Shown: piece by piece, positions 34,601 to 46,583 of the stretch
How the letters are laid out: each line of letters starts with the position of its first letter
How positions within the stretch are numbered: position 1 is the stretch's first letter
From: Akanthomyces muscarius
Taxonomy: Eukaryota; Ascomycota; Sordariomycetes; Hypocreales; Cordycipitaceae
NCBI RefSeq assembly: GCF_028009165.1
Contig: NC_079243.1
Coordinates: forward strand, 620,001 to 684,000
Direction: 5' to 3'
Length of the DNA: 64,000 bases
Program-made: the position numbers and the translations under genes
The notes under the pieces: generated by a model
The model's input: the letters and a program-made list of their open reading frames with translations, nothing else
Database searches by the model: none
Told to the model about the DNA's origin: nothing

Positions 34601-35845
34601 CCATTGACCGGTTCCTGCTTGGTGCAGCTCTCGCGCCGTGTTCAGATTTGTTGACGGGTCTGGCGCTGAAAGCCATTTGCTGATCTTATCAAAGTAAGAG
34701 GATGTCTGTATGCTTTGGACTCTGGCTTTGGTATCCATTGACGCAAACAGAACTTGAGCCAAAATATTAGCTAGATACATTCAGGCGTCTAATGAGGTCT
34801 GTCTCTTACCATTTTAGAATAGCTCACTAATTTTTTTCTCTGCCTCCACCTTGTTTGGTGAGATCCGTTTGAGAAGATTTTTTGCGTATGCTGCAGCTGT
34901 CATCGCCGCGTATCCTTGCCATTCCTTGTTTTTGTGCGTGTCCGAGTAGTCGCATATTCCTCGAATGACCAGACACGGAAAGTGATTCATCAGTCCGCCT
35001 GCTTCCATCTCGAAACATAAGACATTTTTTTCCCTCGCAAATTTATCTCGAAGCTTAGCGTCTTTCATCAGTTGATTCGCCGAAGCAATCAAGCCATAGT
35101 GGATTACCGGATCATCTTCGTCCTCGTCTCGGGTGGTGCGCGCAATCACAGACGGGGCGTCGTTGCTACAGCTACTTGGGCAAGATGCTTCATTTAGTGG
35201 ATGTACGATATCTGAATAGTACAGTCGGTCTGTCGCTGCATCGGGGCGGCTGTATTTCTTCCTTAGACGTTTTCTTGCCGCAAGACACGTCTCGATATCT
35301 TCCTGAATGCTGTGGCCGTCTTTTTCGTATTTTGCCATCAGGCCACTGATTGCAGTGAGCAATACCGGGGGCGGTGGGGCCGAAAAGCCTGTGCTTTGGA
35401 ATGGCTGGTCCTGGATGCTTTTGCCAAAGTCGTACCGGAACACGCCTCCTAATCCATTCTCCGGTTTGCTTACTATTACATCACCGAGTCGAATATCGTG
35501 TTTCGAGGTTGGGGCACCACCGCCAATGCCGACCATGAGCCCAATTCGAATGTTGGGGAATGTATGGAGTATGTTACGCGCCACGCTGGCAGCGGATGCT
35601 ATGCCGTATTCTCCGCCTGGAAGCACGGTAATAATAACGTTGTGTTCGCCGATGCGGCCGAGCGTGTAGTCGTTATTGTCGCGAGGGCCTGTAAATGTGG
35701 GAGGCATATGCTCCTCGTCAAGGAAGACCTGTGCGGCGACATATTCGGTTGTCAGTGCGCAGATCTAGCCGACAGTATAATCGTCGTTCGCGAGTTGGCG
35801 TGGTTTAGGTCCCTGATTGCGAGGAGCGTCGCCCGCTGATGCCAT
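31603..35845 (-). pseudogene. Broken STAND receptor: phosphorylase-like domain, NACHT, ankyrin
   Basis: Paralogue of the gene at 16449, in inverted orientation. The ancestral start is ATG 35845 (MASAGDAPRNQ). The frame then meets stops at three places where relatives have sense codons: TAG 35767-35765 (Trp of YTVGW), TAA 34816-34814 (end of the phosphorylase domain, likely Gln) and TAG 34546-34544 (Trp of SFLWLYG before the P-loop GMPGCGKT). Two introns remain readable in phase: a donor GTAAGA after 34810 with acceptor CAAG, and 33923-33874 with branch TCTAAC. Walker B is VILDGLDEC. The ankyrin part is also damaged: a frameshifting deletion near 32731, a T8 run at 32380-32373 that changes frame, and a further frame change near 32050. 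Translation from the internal Met at 35707 might still give a lone phosphorylase domain. Confidence 0.85.
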
Positions 35846-36419
35846 GCTGTTGCGGCGTGCAAGGCCTGGATGGGGGATCGCAATAGGTAAAATATGTTGG
35901 AGCGACAATACACAGCGAGATCACCTCGGCTGTTGAATTTCTGCAATGAGCTGAAGCATTATTTGTCAGGCGAGGAGACAGGACAGGGCGGGGCAAGCGC
36001 ATGGTCATGGTAGGCTGTGAGGCTGATGCAGGGCGGACATTGATTGGCTAGCAGGGCATGAACTGCGCATATTCACCGCTATCACCAAGACCTACTCAAG
36101 ATAAAATCACCAAAGTGGAGACCGAGAAGGAGATCAGTGATTTGGTTCAGAATGGCACGTCTTGCACTTCTTGGTGGTAGGTCAATTAATTTTGACGTCT
36201 GCCAGTTTACTTGCCGTTGTGATTATTTTAGGCTGCACAATGATGGCTGAAATGCGCGGTGTTGTCTCATGCCGCTCCATAGTAAGACGTAAGGCCCGTT
36301 GCCGAGGTGATAACTTTCTAGCCCGCTCGCTATTCACGATAGGACTCATGAGACACATTGAAGAAGGCGTTATTCTTGCAGGGAAGTTAAATGCAGAAAT
36401 AGGAAGCAAATAAAATTTG
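35846..36419. other. Intergenic stretch upstream of the broken receptor
   Basis: Presumed promoter side of the minus-strand pseudogene. Nothing else supportable. Confidence 0.4.
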
Positions 36420-36900
36420 GATAGGATGCGGAACCCAAACTGGAAAGGGGCCAAAAGTGGAAGACCGAAAGTAGACATGCAGTCAGAAACTAAAACAGGG
36501 AAGAGCCAGAAGTAGAGGGCCGAAAGTAGAGATGCAGGCAAGTGGACTTATATGCGAGGCATCAACGCGCCAAAAAGACGGTCGAAAAGCTGCCAACCAG
36601 TGGCGTCGGGAATCGGGAAGTTTTGAAGCCATGAGCGATAAGAAACTGGACATAGAGTTGCTGAGTCCGTGGAACAGGTCATGGGTTCAAAGGCGGGGTG
36701 GCGGGGTATGGGGAGTGACGGGGATTAAGAAGTGCAAATTGACCCAGAAGCGGAAACGACCCAGAAATGGAAGGGGTCCAAAATAGGCAGCATCCAGAAA
36801 TGGGAGGGGTCTCAAAGTGAAAGATCAAAGGTAGACTTGCGAATAATAGACACTTGCCAGAAGCGTGACTGTGTAGGCCCAGAAGCAGCAATGCAACCAG
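36420..36900. repeat. Degenerate purine-rich short repeats
   Basis: Irregular repetitions of motifs such as GACCGAAAGTAGACATGCAG / GGCCGAAAGTAGAGATGCAG, and of CCAGAAATGG or CCAGAAGCGG. They are too diverged for a clean period. No gene seen. Confidence 0.5.
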
Positions 36901-37112
36901 AGTGGATGTATGCTATATGCGGCAGGACCAAAAGTGGCAAGGAGACAGGTTTGGACACTGTTATTCTCATCGTATTGTGCTCCAGTCCGGGTATGGAACG
37001 CCATTCGTTGAAGTGGAAGTTTGTGGCACTTATTGACAAGAATCCGCTACCAGGAGGAAAGGGTGTCGATAACAGCCAATGAGCTGTCTTGCCAAGTCGT
37101 CTATAGAATCTA

Positions 37113-37450
37113 CACTCCTTTTAGAATTCTGCCAGATTTTCTGCTAGCAGAGTCCATACTCTTTTTGGAATTCTGCCAACTTTTCTGCCAACTGGGTCCA
37201 TGCTCTTTTTGGAATTCTGCCAGCTTTTCTGCCAACTGGGTCCATACTCTTTTAGGAATTCTGCCAGCTTTTCTGCCAGAAGAAGCTATACTCTTTCTGG
37301 AGCTCTGCCAGTTTTTCTGCCAACAGGCTCTATACTTTGTTTTGGAATTCTGCCAGCTTTTTCTGCCAGCACAAACTATTCTCTTTTTGGAATTCTGCCA
37401 ACTTTTCTGCCGGTAGGCTCCATACCTGTATAGAATTCTGCCAGGTTTTT
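37113..37450. repeat. Minisatellite, unit about 44 bp, about 7 copies
   Basis: Repeated units of the form CTCTTTTTGGAATTCTGCCA, then a CTTTTCTGCCA block, then a variable spacer (ACTGGGTCCATA or similar). The period is 44 bp for the best-preserved central copies, 45 to 51 elsewhere. The plus strand is open through it, but the frame rotates, so a coding role is unlikely. Confidence 0.85.
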
Positions 37451-37473
37451 AGGATGGGCGGGAAGGCAGACAT

Positions 37474-37842
37474 TGCAGTCTAGGTTTTCTTAGCAGCCTG
37501 TTTAAGCAGGCAGCTAAGCCTAGATGTAAAAGCGAACGGGGATAACGCTATCTACAGTTTTACACATTATTGTGTGCTTGCTCATTAATCAACGACTCGT
37601 TACTAAGTCTATTACACTTCTCTCTCTATCCTTAATCTACGGCGTGCTTGCTTATCCTTGTGCTTGGCGCTGTAGTGGTTGGCAGCGCAGGATCGCGGAA
37701 CAACTCATTATTTTCTCGCGGCAGGCGCTTTGCCTCTCTTGGGACTCTGCCGGCAGAAAAACCGCGCCAGGCATCAACAGGTGGGTCCACAGTGCCGCGA
37801 TTTTTTGTGGCGGAGCCCGCACCTTCCTAAGGCAGTAGCCCG
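37474..37842 (+). mobile_element. LTR-like fragment plus leader of a retroelement
   Basis: A segment beginning TGCAGTCTAGG and ending near TCTATTACA (37615) contains a hairpin (CTTAGCAGCCTG against CAGGCAGCTAAG) and an AT-rich stretch typical of an LTR. The following bases have TAGTGGTTGGCAGCGCAGG, like a primer-binding leader, and then GC-richer sequence that stops abruptly at the AT-rich element. It probably is the remnant of a second element into which the RIP-mutated one inserted. The assignment rests on appearance only. Confidence 0.4.
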
Positions 37843-40800
37843 CGGAAGAATATTGCTATAATAATATCTATAGTAACTATAATATTATTTAGTACTTTTT
37901 CTAGTAATAAGATATAGAATATAGGATAGATTTATATTCTATTAGGTAAAGATAGTTTATAGTTAGTACTTAATATTTTTTATTTAATAAAGAATAGTCT
38001 AATTTTCTTCTAGTTAAGCTTATTACTAGGTTATTTTATTTTAATATTTTTATATATAAGGTAGACTTTATATCCCTCTTTTAGGATTAGTGCTAGTAAT
38101 CTCTTCTTATCTATATAGTGTTTTATATAGTTTTATAAAAATATCTATTCTTATTATAAGTGTTTTTATATATCTATAATTATTACTATATATACTATAG
38201 CTACTAGTATATTTATATTCTATATTATATATGCTTTAATAATAAGATTAAATCTATAATTCGCTTTAAATAGTAATATCTTTATATTTTTAGAGCTATT
38301 ATAAGCCTATTATATAAGTAGTAGCTATTTTACCTAATTATCTTATTAGTAATTAATATAGCTTTATAGGTATTATTCTAGTATTTAGTTTAGAATTTCT
38401 ATTTAACTATCTAATTATAAATAGAATACTATAAATAAGCTTTACTTAATCTTTATTATTTCTATAAGGCATTTCTAAAAGTTTAATATAAATAATTTAT
38501 TATAATCTAATATAAGTTTTATTAGTAATCTATACTAAATAATAACTATTTTAAAGAATATATATACTAAGTCTTTAGTATTACTAGATTCTATATAAGG
38601 AATATAGTAGGCGTACTTTATAAGTTTATTAATAATAACTAAGATACTATTATAAAATACTCCTATTATTAGTTTTTTAGACTTTAATAGCTTAATAATA
38701 AAGTCTATAATAATAGTCTATTATACTCTTTTAAGTAGTAGTATTAGTTATAATTCGCTATAAGGTGTATATTATACTAACTTTACTTTATTATAAACGT
38801 TATATTTCTTAATTATTTCCTATATAATCTTCCTACTCTTAGGGAAGTTATATAATCTTTATAGTTAACTAATTATTTTTATAATACCTTAATATCTATA
38901 TAATAGATATATATATATTTCTTCTATAAGTTATTTTTATAGTATAGTTAAGATATATAGTTAATTATTATAGAAATAGTTATTTTCTTTTTATATAAGA
39001 AATAAGGTTAATCTCTAAGTATTAGTTAAATAGTCTCTTTAGATTCTTAACTTAATTCTTTATAACTAGATATTATCTAATTATACTTACTAAGTTATAT
39101 TAATTTCTTAGGTACCTAGTATAAAGTTCCTATTTTTAGTTTAGTATAATAAAGGTGTATTATCTACTTACTATTCTATTTTTAAATCCTCTCTTTAACT
39201 AAGTATGTCTACCTTTCTATTTTTAGATCCTTTATAATATATAATTTTAAAATTATAATCTATTAGGGTTTTATACTATCTAATCTATTATTTATTTAGA
39301 TTTTTTATAGTTATAAAAGAGGTTAAGTTCTTATAGTTAGTATAGACCTTAACCTTATAGTTTACTCTTTTTAGATAATACTTCTATTCCTTAAAGGCTT
39401 TAATAATAGCTATAAGTTCTTTATTATATATACTATAGTTTAATTCTAGTCTATAAAGTTTCTTAGAGAAGAATATAACTAGGTAAAGTTAATCTTTATT
39501 ATCTTATTATCTAAGTTATCTACTAAATATATAGTTAGAAATATTAGTTTTAACTTTAAATAGTTTATTAGGATTAGCTATAAGTAGAACTAGCTTATCT
39601 AGGATTTTCTCTTTTAGTTTCTAAAAGGTATTAACTTCCTTATCTATCTATTAGAATTTATTATCTTTCTTTATAAGGTTAGTAAAAGGAATTATAATTT
39701 CTCTAAATTTATAAATAAAGCGTTAATAGAAGTTTATAAATCTAAGGAATCCTCTTACTTCTCTAATATTAGTTAATATAAGCTAGTTCTAAATATCTTT
39801 AATCTTAGATAGACTTATCCTAATTTATCCTAGTATAATTTTATATCTTAGGAATTTAACTTTATATTAATAGAATTTACTTTTTTCCTTTTTAATAAGA
39901 AGCTTATTATTTTAAAGTGTTTATAATACTTTATATATATATTTCTTATATTCCTTAAAAGTATTAGAAAATATAAGGATATTATTAAGATAGATAATAA
40001 TAAATTTATTAAGCTATTTTTATAAGATATTATTAATTATAGTTTAGAATATTATAGGTATATTAGTAAGGCTAAATAGTATTATAAGATACTTAAAGTG
40101 TCCTCTTATAGTTTAAAAGGCGGTTTTTTACTTATAACTTTTAGCTATATAAATTAGATTATAAGCTCCTTTTAGGTTAAAGGTAGTAAACTATTTAGCT
40201 TATCTAAGCTTATCTTATATCTTTATAATAAGTAGTAATAGATATTAGTTCTTAATTATAATCTTATTAAGTTACTAATAGTTAATATATAGTTATAGTT
40301 TCCTGTTTTTTTTTAGTACCTATAAGATTAGGTATCCTACTAAGGACTCTAATAGTTATATATATCCCTTCTATAACATCTTATTTAGGTACTCTTTAAG
40401 AGCTTTATCTTATATAGGGTTTTAAGGATATATTTTATTAAATATTAGTTTAGTACTAAGCTAGAGTTTAATCTTATAGTCCTAATATAAGTGTTCTAAT
40501 AGTCCTATTTCTAGCTCTCTACTAAATAGCTTACTATACTTTAAGTATTCCTTAGAAATCTCCTTTATACTAGCTTTAAACTCTCTAATAATTATATATA
40601 TTCCTAAAAGCCTATCTTAATTTAATTAAGGTGCTTCTTATAAGCCGCTCTTAGTGTTATAATTATATCCTAATAGATCCTATTAGAGTTAGCCTATTCT
40701 CTAGTTAACTTAGGGATTACTTACTTATAACTAGGGTATCCCTAATATAATATTATATTTTAAGATTACTATAATATCTAAAATAATATAGTATTTTATA

Positions 40801-42960
40801 CCTTATATATTAATTAGAAGTTATATTACTTTTATATTAACTACTTTTTAGCTAAATTTTATTATATATCCTTTTATAGTTATAAGTTAGTAGGGTTTAT
40901 CTTTTATAGTTTAAGGTAATTATAATTTATTAATAAGATTTAGTAAGATAAAGTTTCCTTATACTCTACTATTAATTATTACCTAGATCTTTCTTCTTAT
41001 AATTTTTATAGTAATTATAAGGTATATTATACTATTAATATTTATAGTATATAGAGACCTATTAGATCTCTATTAAGGAATTAGTTTTAATTATAATAAT
41101 AACTATTATTTCTTAATTTCTATTTAGTATCTTCCTCTTACTAGTCTATCTTCTAGAATATTTTAAAGATAGTTAGTTTTCTTTTATTAGAGCTTTAGTG
41201 ATAGTTAGGTTATCTGCCTTTTATATTAATTAAATATAAGCTAAATATACTTTTTATCCTTATACTATTTCCTCCTTCCTTATAATATAAAGTTATAACA
41301 CAGATAGTATAAGTGTTATTATCTTTAATATAGTATATCCTATCCTTATTTTTCTTAAAGAGTAAGGTAAAGCTAGTTCTTTTCTAAATCTTTTAGTACC
41401 TAAGGTTAGTTTTAAGGTAAGGTCTATAATTAGTAGTAATATTATAGCGCGGGAACTATCTATACTTAAGTTTCTTTTATAGGTATTATTTATAATTATC
41501 GTATAAGTATAATATCTAAGAGATTATTATATATTCTTAGTATATAGGGTTAAGTACTAAATAGAGTAGAGTAGTTTTACTAGTTTATATAATAGTATTA
41601 TCTTTTACTAAGAGAAGTTAGTAAATTAATATAGTTAGGTTAGATATATTAAATCTATTAATTATAACTATAATTAGTTTAGAGTCTCTTTCTCTTATAA
41701 ATAGGGTACTAACTAAGGTGCCTTTAGGTTCTAGTATTATTAGAATATAATTAAATACTTCTTTTATATCTAGTCTAGTATATATAAGGCTATAGTCTTT
41801 ATTAAGTACTAGCTAGGTTCTAAATTCCTAGTCTTTATCTAAGTTAGTATTATCTACTAAATAGTAATAATATTTAGGCTTAGAGATATATTCTTTACTA
41901 TTTACTATACTAAGGTTTTAAGTAGGTAATTCTTTATAGTTAGCTATATAGAGCTTTTATCCTTCTCTAATAAGCTTCTATTATTTCTTAAAGGCTTAGT
42001 ACTTATTTATAAAGTGTCTAGTTTTATTATAGTTATAATATTTCCCCTTTTCTTTATATATAGCGTTAAGTTCTATTAGTCTAGTATAGTGTCTATATAT
42101 AGTAGAAGTTTTTTAAGATTTACCTATATTAGGTTTATTAAACCTTATATAGTTATTATATTTCTATCTACCTATTTTTTCTTAATATTATTTATATAGT
42201 TAGTTATCTACTTTAATAACTATCTTAATAAAAGTATTAAATAGTTTAAGTCGTTTTTTTTAGTAGATATTATCTTTAATTTCTTCTTTAAGGCCTTAGT
42301 AAAAGATTTTAATTAGAGCTTCCTATTCTTAGTTAAGTTTAGCTATAATCCGTTTAAACTCTCTTATATAGTAAGTAGTAAATCTAGTTTAGTAGAGATA
42401 GGTAAGCTATTAAGTAGCTTCCTTATACTTATTAGGGTTTCTAAAAGCACTAAGGAGTTAGTCCTTAAAGGTTTTATAATCTAAAAAGATATAAATAACG
42501 TCTATACTAGCTTTAACGCTATACTTTAAGTATGCCTATAATATAAGCTCTTACTATTCTATAACTTTTCTAGTTAAGAGGTTTCTAATATAGAGGATTC
42601 TATTCTTAATAGTATTAAGTATTTTATTATTAACCTAAAGGTAGGCTTAGGCTTAGGTAAGGAAGTTCCTTATATCTCCCTTATAACCGTTAAACAGTTT
42701 AGGTTTAGGAAACTTAGGTTTATTTGCCTAGGCCCTTTTAGGCATTCTAGAGGTAGCGATTTAATTCTTATATTATTCTATAGTCTTATAAAGGGTATTA
42801 GTATAAGAGAGAAGGCTTTAGTTCTACTTCTTAAGCTTAGCAATCTTAGCTATAAGTTACTAAATCTCTATTCTAGGGTTAGTAGTTCTTCCGCTTATAG
42901 TAGACATATTAGCTACTTAAGGTTTTAGGGTAACTTACTAAATAGGATTAATTAAAATAT

Positions 42961-43392
42961 AATAATAGCTTATTTACTAAGTTATAGTAGGTCTGTTTCT
43001 TAGAGAGTAAGTTAGGCTAAAGGCTATAAGGTAGTATGTTCTTAAGTAGTAGGTAATAAACGGTTATTAAGAGTAGAACTCTTAATAGTAAAACTATTAC
43101 TTAGATTAATTAATAGAGATCTAGACTACCTAGCTACTAGAATACTTCCTTCTTAAGTACTTACCTATCTCTCTATTATATTCTTTAGCTTACTGCGCTT
43201 ACCTGTAATCACAGTACGCACCGCTTACCACGCTTACCCGTAATCACAGTACGCGCCACTCACCACGCTCACCAGTAGGCAAAGTGATCAGTCACGTGAC
43301 TGCCTATCCTAATCGGGTAATCTATATACGCCCGCAGGCCGCTGCCTTAGGCCGCTCCTACGCCCGCTTCTATTCTTTCTTCGTTCGTAACA
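42961..43392 (-). repeat. LTR-like block A
   Basis: Begins AATAATAGCTTATTTACTAA and ends TTCGTAACA; read on the minus strand it starts TGTTACGAACGA. A direct repeat of the block at 43478-43862. It contains GTCACGTGACT and a less RIP-affected GC-rich part (43195-43380) with short internal repeats (TAATCACAGTACGC twice). Confidence 0.75.
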
Positions 43393-43477
43393 CTTTACTA
43401 CTTATTTTCTATAAGCTATTAGGTTATAGATAGTTAGTTTAACTAAGAATTATAATTACACTTTTACCCGTTTTTAT

Positions 43478-43862
43478 AATAATAGCTTATTTACTAAGTT
43501 ATAATAGGTCTATTTCTTAGAGAGTAAGTTAGGCTTAAAGCTATAAGGTAATATATTTAAGTAGTATTATAAGTGTTTATTAAAAGTAGAACTCTTAATA
43601 GTAAAACTATTACTTAGATTAATTAATAGAGATCTAAACTATCTAGACTAGTTATAGTCCTTCTTTTATATAATAGTTTACCTCTCTATTACTTTCCTTA
43701 GATTACTAACTTACTTACTCCGATAATCCCGTTATAGCTTACTAGTGATTTAGTGCGGTCACGTGACTATAAGGCCCGATTAGGGACCTTATAGGCGCTA
43801 TAAGGTCGTCCTCTTAGGCCGCTTCCCTGGTCGCCTTATGTCACTTCCTATCGTTCGTAACA
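43478..43862 (-). repeat. LTR-like block B
   Basis: Second copy, 385 bp, same start and same TCGTAACA end; minus-strand start TGTTACGAACGAT. It shares GTCACGTGACT with block A, but is diverged and about 47 bp shorter. The outer end probably marks the element boundary. Confidence 0.75.
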
Positions 43863-44469
43863 GCTAGGTCAAGGTACTGTACATATAGCCTAAATTGCCT
43901 CACACTCTAACTACACGGTCTAATCGTTGCCAGAAACCATCCTTATTTCCGAAAGTCTCTACGCCTCATTTGCAGCAATATGATGACCCGCATGTTTTTA
44001 AATAGTTTCTGCCAAGGCACGACCGTCCCACATCGGGCCAACGGTCCAATTTTGACCATATGTTAACAGTAACAGTGCCCTCTATAAACAACGTTCGCGG
44101 CAATAGGCATACCATCCACAGTATATTTAGCTAAATCAAAACTTGTTTTTTTAAAGAGACAAAAGACATCAAGGTTCAGTTCGGTTTTCGAGCGCGATTA
44201 CCTTCGCTTGCTGTTGGTACCGGGTAGCTGGTGTATCCGAATGCGGAAAAGCGTCGCCACATGTGCCTCGGTAAAACGCTAATGAGGACGAACCAGCGCG
44301 CCTCTCGGCCCCAGCTGCGTCACCATAAACCACCTGCATTGCATTGCCCTTCTTTTCGCAAGCCATCACACGACCATGCGCCGCACCTCCTAGTCTCAAG
44401 CGACCTTTGAATTTCCAATCGACTTCTACCACTAGACCATCAAATCGTAATCACAGACAACCGCCCATC

Positions 44470-45728
44470 ATGCCCGTGCAGTCGACGCTGCCCAAGCGTC
44501 CAGCGTCGACGATCGGCCAGATCCTCGCAATGCCGCCGCAGTGGCTGGCATCCTACGAGGAATTTATCACCAAAAACGCCAGCCAAGTCTCGCAAATCGA
44601 GAGCGCACTGCGCAGTCTAACTTATATTATTCCGGGTTTGTTTAACCTACCTTCTGATGACCCCTTACTCTTTCTCACACTCTAACAATTGAATCTCCAG
44701 GTCGCTTCCGCGATGCCGAGATCGCCTCCGAATCGATCCATTCCGGCGTACAGCTTCTCAGCCTATACCACGACAACCTCCTCGCCAAAGCTGTCTCCAA
44801 GCTGCCCATCCCGCCCATTCGCACCGCGCACGCCCGGTACACGCGCTTCTGGGCCGAAAAGAGCGCCCTCTACCGGCGTGTGGCCATGCTGCTGCAAATG
44901 GCCATATACACTGAGCTACTGTGCGAAATGTCAGCCAAACGCCGCGGCGGGGAAAAGTCCCGGTGGCGCGTTGTGGTGCTGCTTGAGGGCATGAAGGCAA
45001 TCTGCCGCCTGCTGCTGCTGCGCATCACGCGAACGCGCCAAATTGTTACGCCGTCGCTGCCAGAGCGCGAACCCATCCCTGATGACGTTGACCAGGCGAA
45101 GAGCGAGGAAGACGGCCTGGCGTTGGACAGCGAGAGCGATTTCGCGCTGGAGGACGGCGGCAGCATCCACGGCAACACCATGACGTCCCAGGAAGCGCAT
45201 GACATGCTGAGGCCCTCTCACGAACGTGAATGGATCATGCCGCGAACGGGCATGAGCCTGCCATCCCTCCCTGAATCTGGCGATATCAGTTCCTACCTTC
45301 TGACGCGGGTGCTCACTGCCGACGATATTCGTCCCGCGACAAAGCTTCTCAACCAGTTGCGCGGTCTCGGGCATGCCGCTGAGGTGCTGCACATTCTCGC
45401 GCCACTCGCGTACGCCGTCGCGCTGATGCGCAGCAAGAACAAGCGCTCGTGGACGCCGTGGGTGATTGGCCTCGCGGTGGAATATGCCGCGCGACAGCTG
45501 CGCGATACCAGCAGTGGTGCTATCCTTCGCACGACGCCACTGGAGCGCGATGAGTGGAACAAGCGAGGCTGGTCGATGCTGTGGTGGAGTATGCGCGGTG
45601 CGTTCTATGAGAACGTCACAAAGGGTGTGGTGACAGGCGTGTCGAGACGAATGCCCAGCTTCATTGGGGGTATTCTGGAGGACTACGAGTACCTCTGGGA
45701 GAATTACTACTTTAGCACCAGCGCATGA
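44470..45728 (+). CDS. PEX16: Peroxisomal membrane protein PEX16 (peroxin 16)
   Basis: Exons 44470-44635 and 44701-45728, joined in phase by a 65-bp intron (donor GTTTGT, branch TCTAAC, acceptor CAG), encode 397 aa, the usual fungal length. The N-terminus has WLASYEEFITKNASQVSQIE and YIIPGRFRDAEIASE; the middle VVVLLEGMKAICRLLLLR; the C-terminus LLNQLRGLGHAAEVLHILAP, YAVALMR, WTPW and a DYEYLWENYYFSTSA tail. These are the conserved Pex16 family blocks. Known role: recruiting peroxisomal membrane proteins during peroxisome biogenesis, as an integral or peripheral peroxisomal membrane protein. It looks intact and marks a housekeeping boundary right next to the dead transposon. The acidic middle insert (about residues 175-240) is less conserved. 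Confidence 0.95.
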
Positions 45729-46583
45729 GAAATGCCGGCGGGGATGTTGCTCTATCCACGTCTGTCTGCTAGTTCTATAATCTGGACGTAGTGGAACGTG
45801 ATTCAGACTAAATAGAAGGAAATGTCTCAAGAAGGATTTCGATCATTGCACAAGCATAGCAGCAGGGAGCTGTGCAGATACAAAAGGTGTACTTCAGCTT
45901 ATCAACAAAGGGGGTACTACACCAGCGAAATCGAGGCATGGGAAGGACGAATGTAGCGTCTTTATAGCATTTTCATTACTTTGTTGTTACTACGTTTGTC
46001 TTCAACAGGCTCGGCGTCCCGGGTTTATAGGCGACATGGAGGCTTAAGCAATATAAAATGAGCCACTGGTTCAGGCTACAATTTTATCTGCCGCCGAGCG
46101 CAACATCCCTGACTGTGCATAGCATCTCGATTTCTTTCCTCCGGCTTCTTTCTCGTGCAGATGCGATTCAACTTGAAGGAACCCACCACCATTTGACCAC
46201 TTGCTCTTGGCCGATTTCATGAATAGAACATCGTCGAAGGTCCTGCATGTTTCTCAGTTTTCTCAAACTATCTCACCGAGCGTGCACCGAAGCATGGTCT
46301 CGGGTAGCGCTGACCTTGGTACAACGTTTTCTCCGATGGTGAGTTTGCCACAGTCAGAACTAGCGTCGTCACACAGTCCGACTCTAGGGTCTTTTGGCAA
46401 AGCCCGGTACGAAATGAGGCTAGGCTGGGCCGAAACATCGACAATGCCACTCTGCCCTGCTACGGCTTTGCCGAAAAAAATTAGTTGGCTACTTGGCGGA
46501 GAAAACTAATCATTGTCTCATCTCGGAGTTTGTTTTTCTTCGGCAGGCTGGGAACAACGAAGCTTTAGACAGCGTCGTGACCA
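45729..46583. other. Intergenic stretch downstream of PEX16
   Basis: No supportable gene. It presumably contains the PEX16 terminator and 3' UTR. Confidence 0.5.

Larger units (their letters stand above)
37843..43862 (-). mobile_element. RIP-degraded Ty3/Gypsy retrotransposon
   Basis: About 6 kb of extremely AT-rich, TA-dinucleotide-saturated DNA begins sharply at 37843. Minus-strand translation still shows Gypsy order. A zinc-knuckle-like remnant lies near 42000-42060 (Cys replaced by Tyr). Reverse-transcriptase-like sequence spans about 39960-40330 with the catalytic Y-x-D-D now YLNN at 39992-39981. RNase H-like ELNYSIYNKELIAII is at about 39390-39480, and an integrase-like DFIIKLLKSKK..FYNSILVII at about 38600-38730. 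Dozens of stops make it dead. No left-end LTR matching the right-end blocks is visible, so it is truncated or its left LTR is unrecognisable. Confidence 0.85.

Noticed and set aside
37021..37433. Open frame reading LFLEFCQLFCQ-like repeats
   Set aside because: Produced by the 44-bp minisatellite in rotating frames; no domain or conserved ends.
44400..44450. tRNA-like A-box (reverse complement of CCACTAGACCATC)
   Set aside because: No matching acceptor stem or TTCGA B-box within the right distance; it lies in the PEX16 leader.
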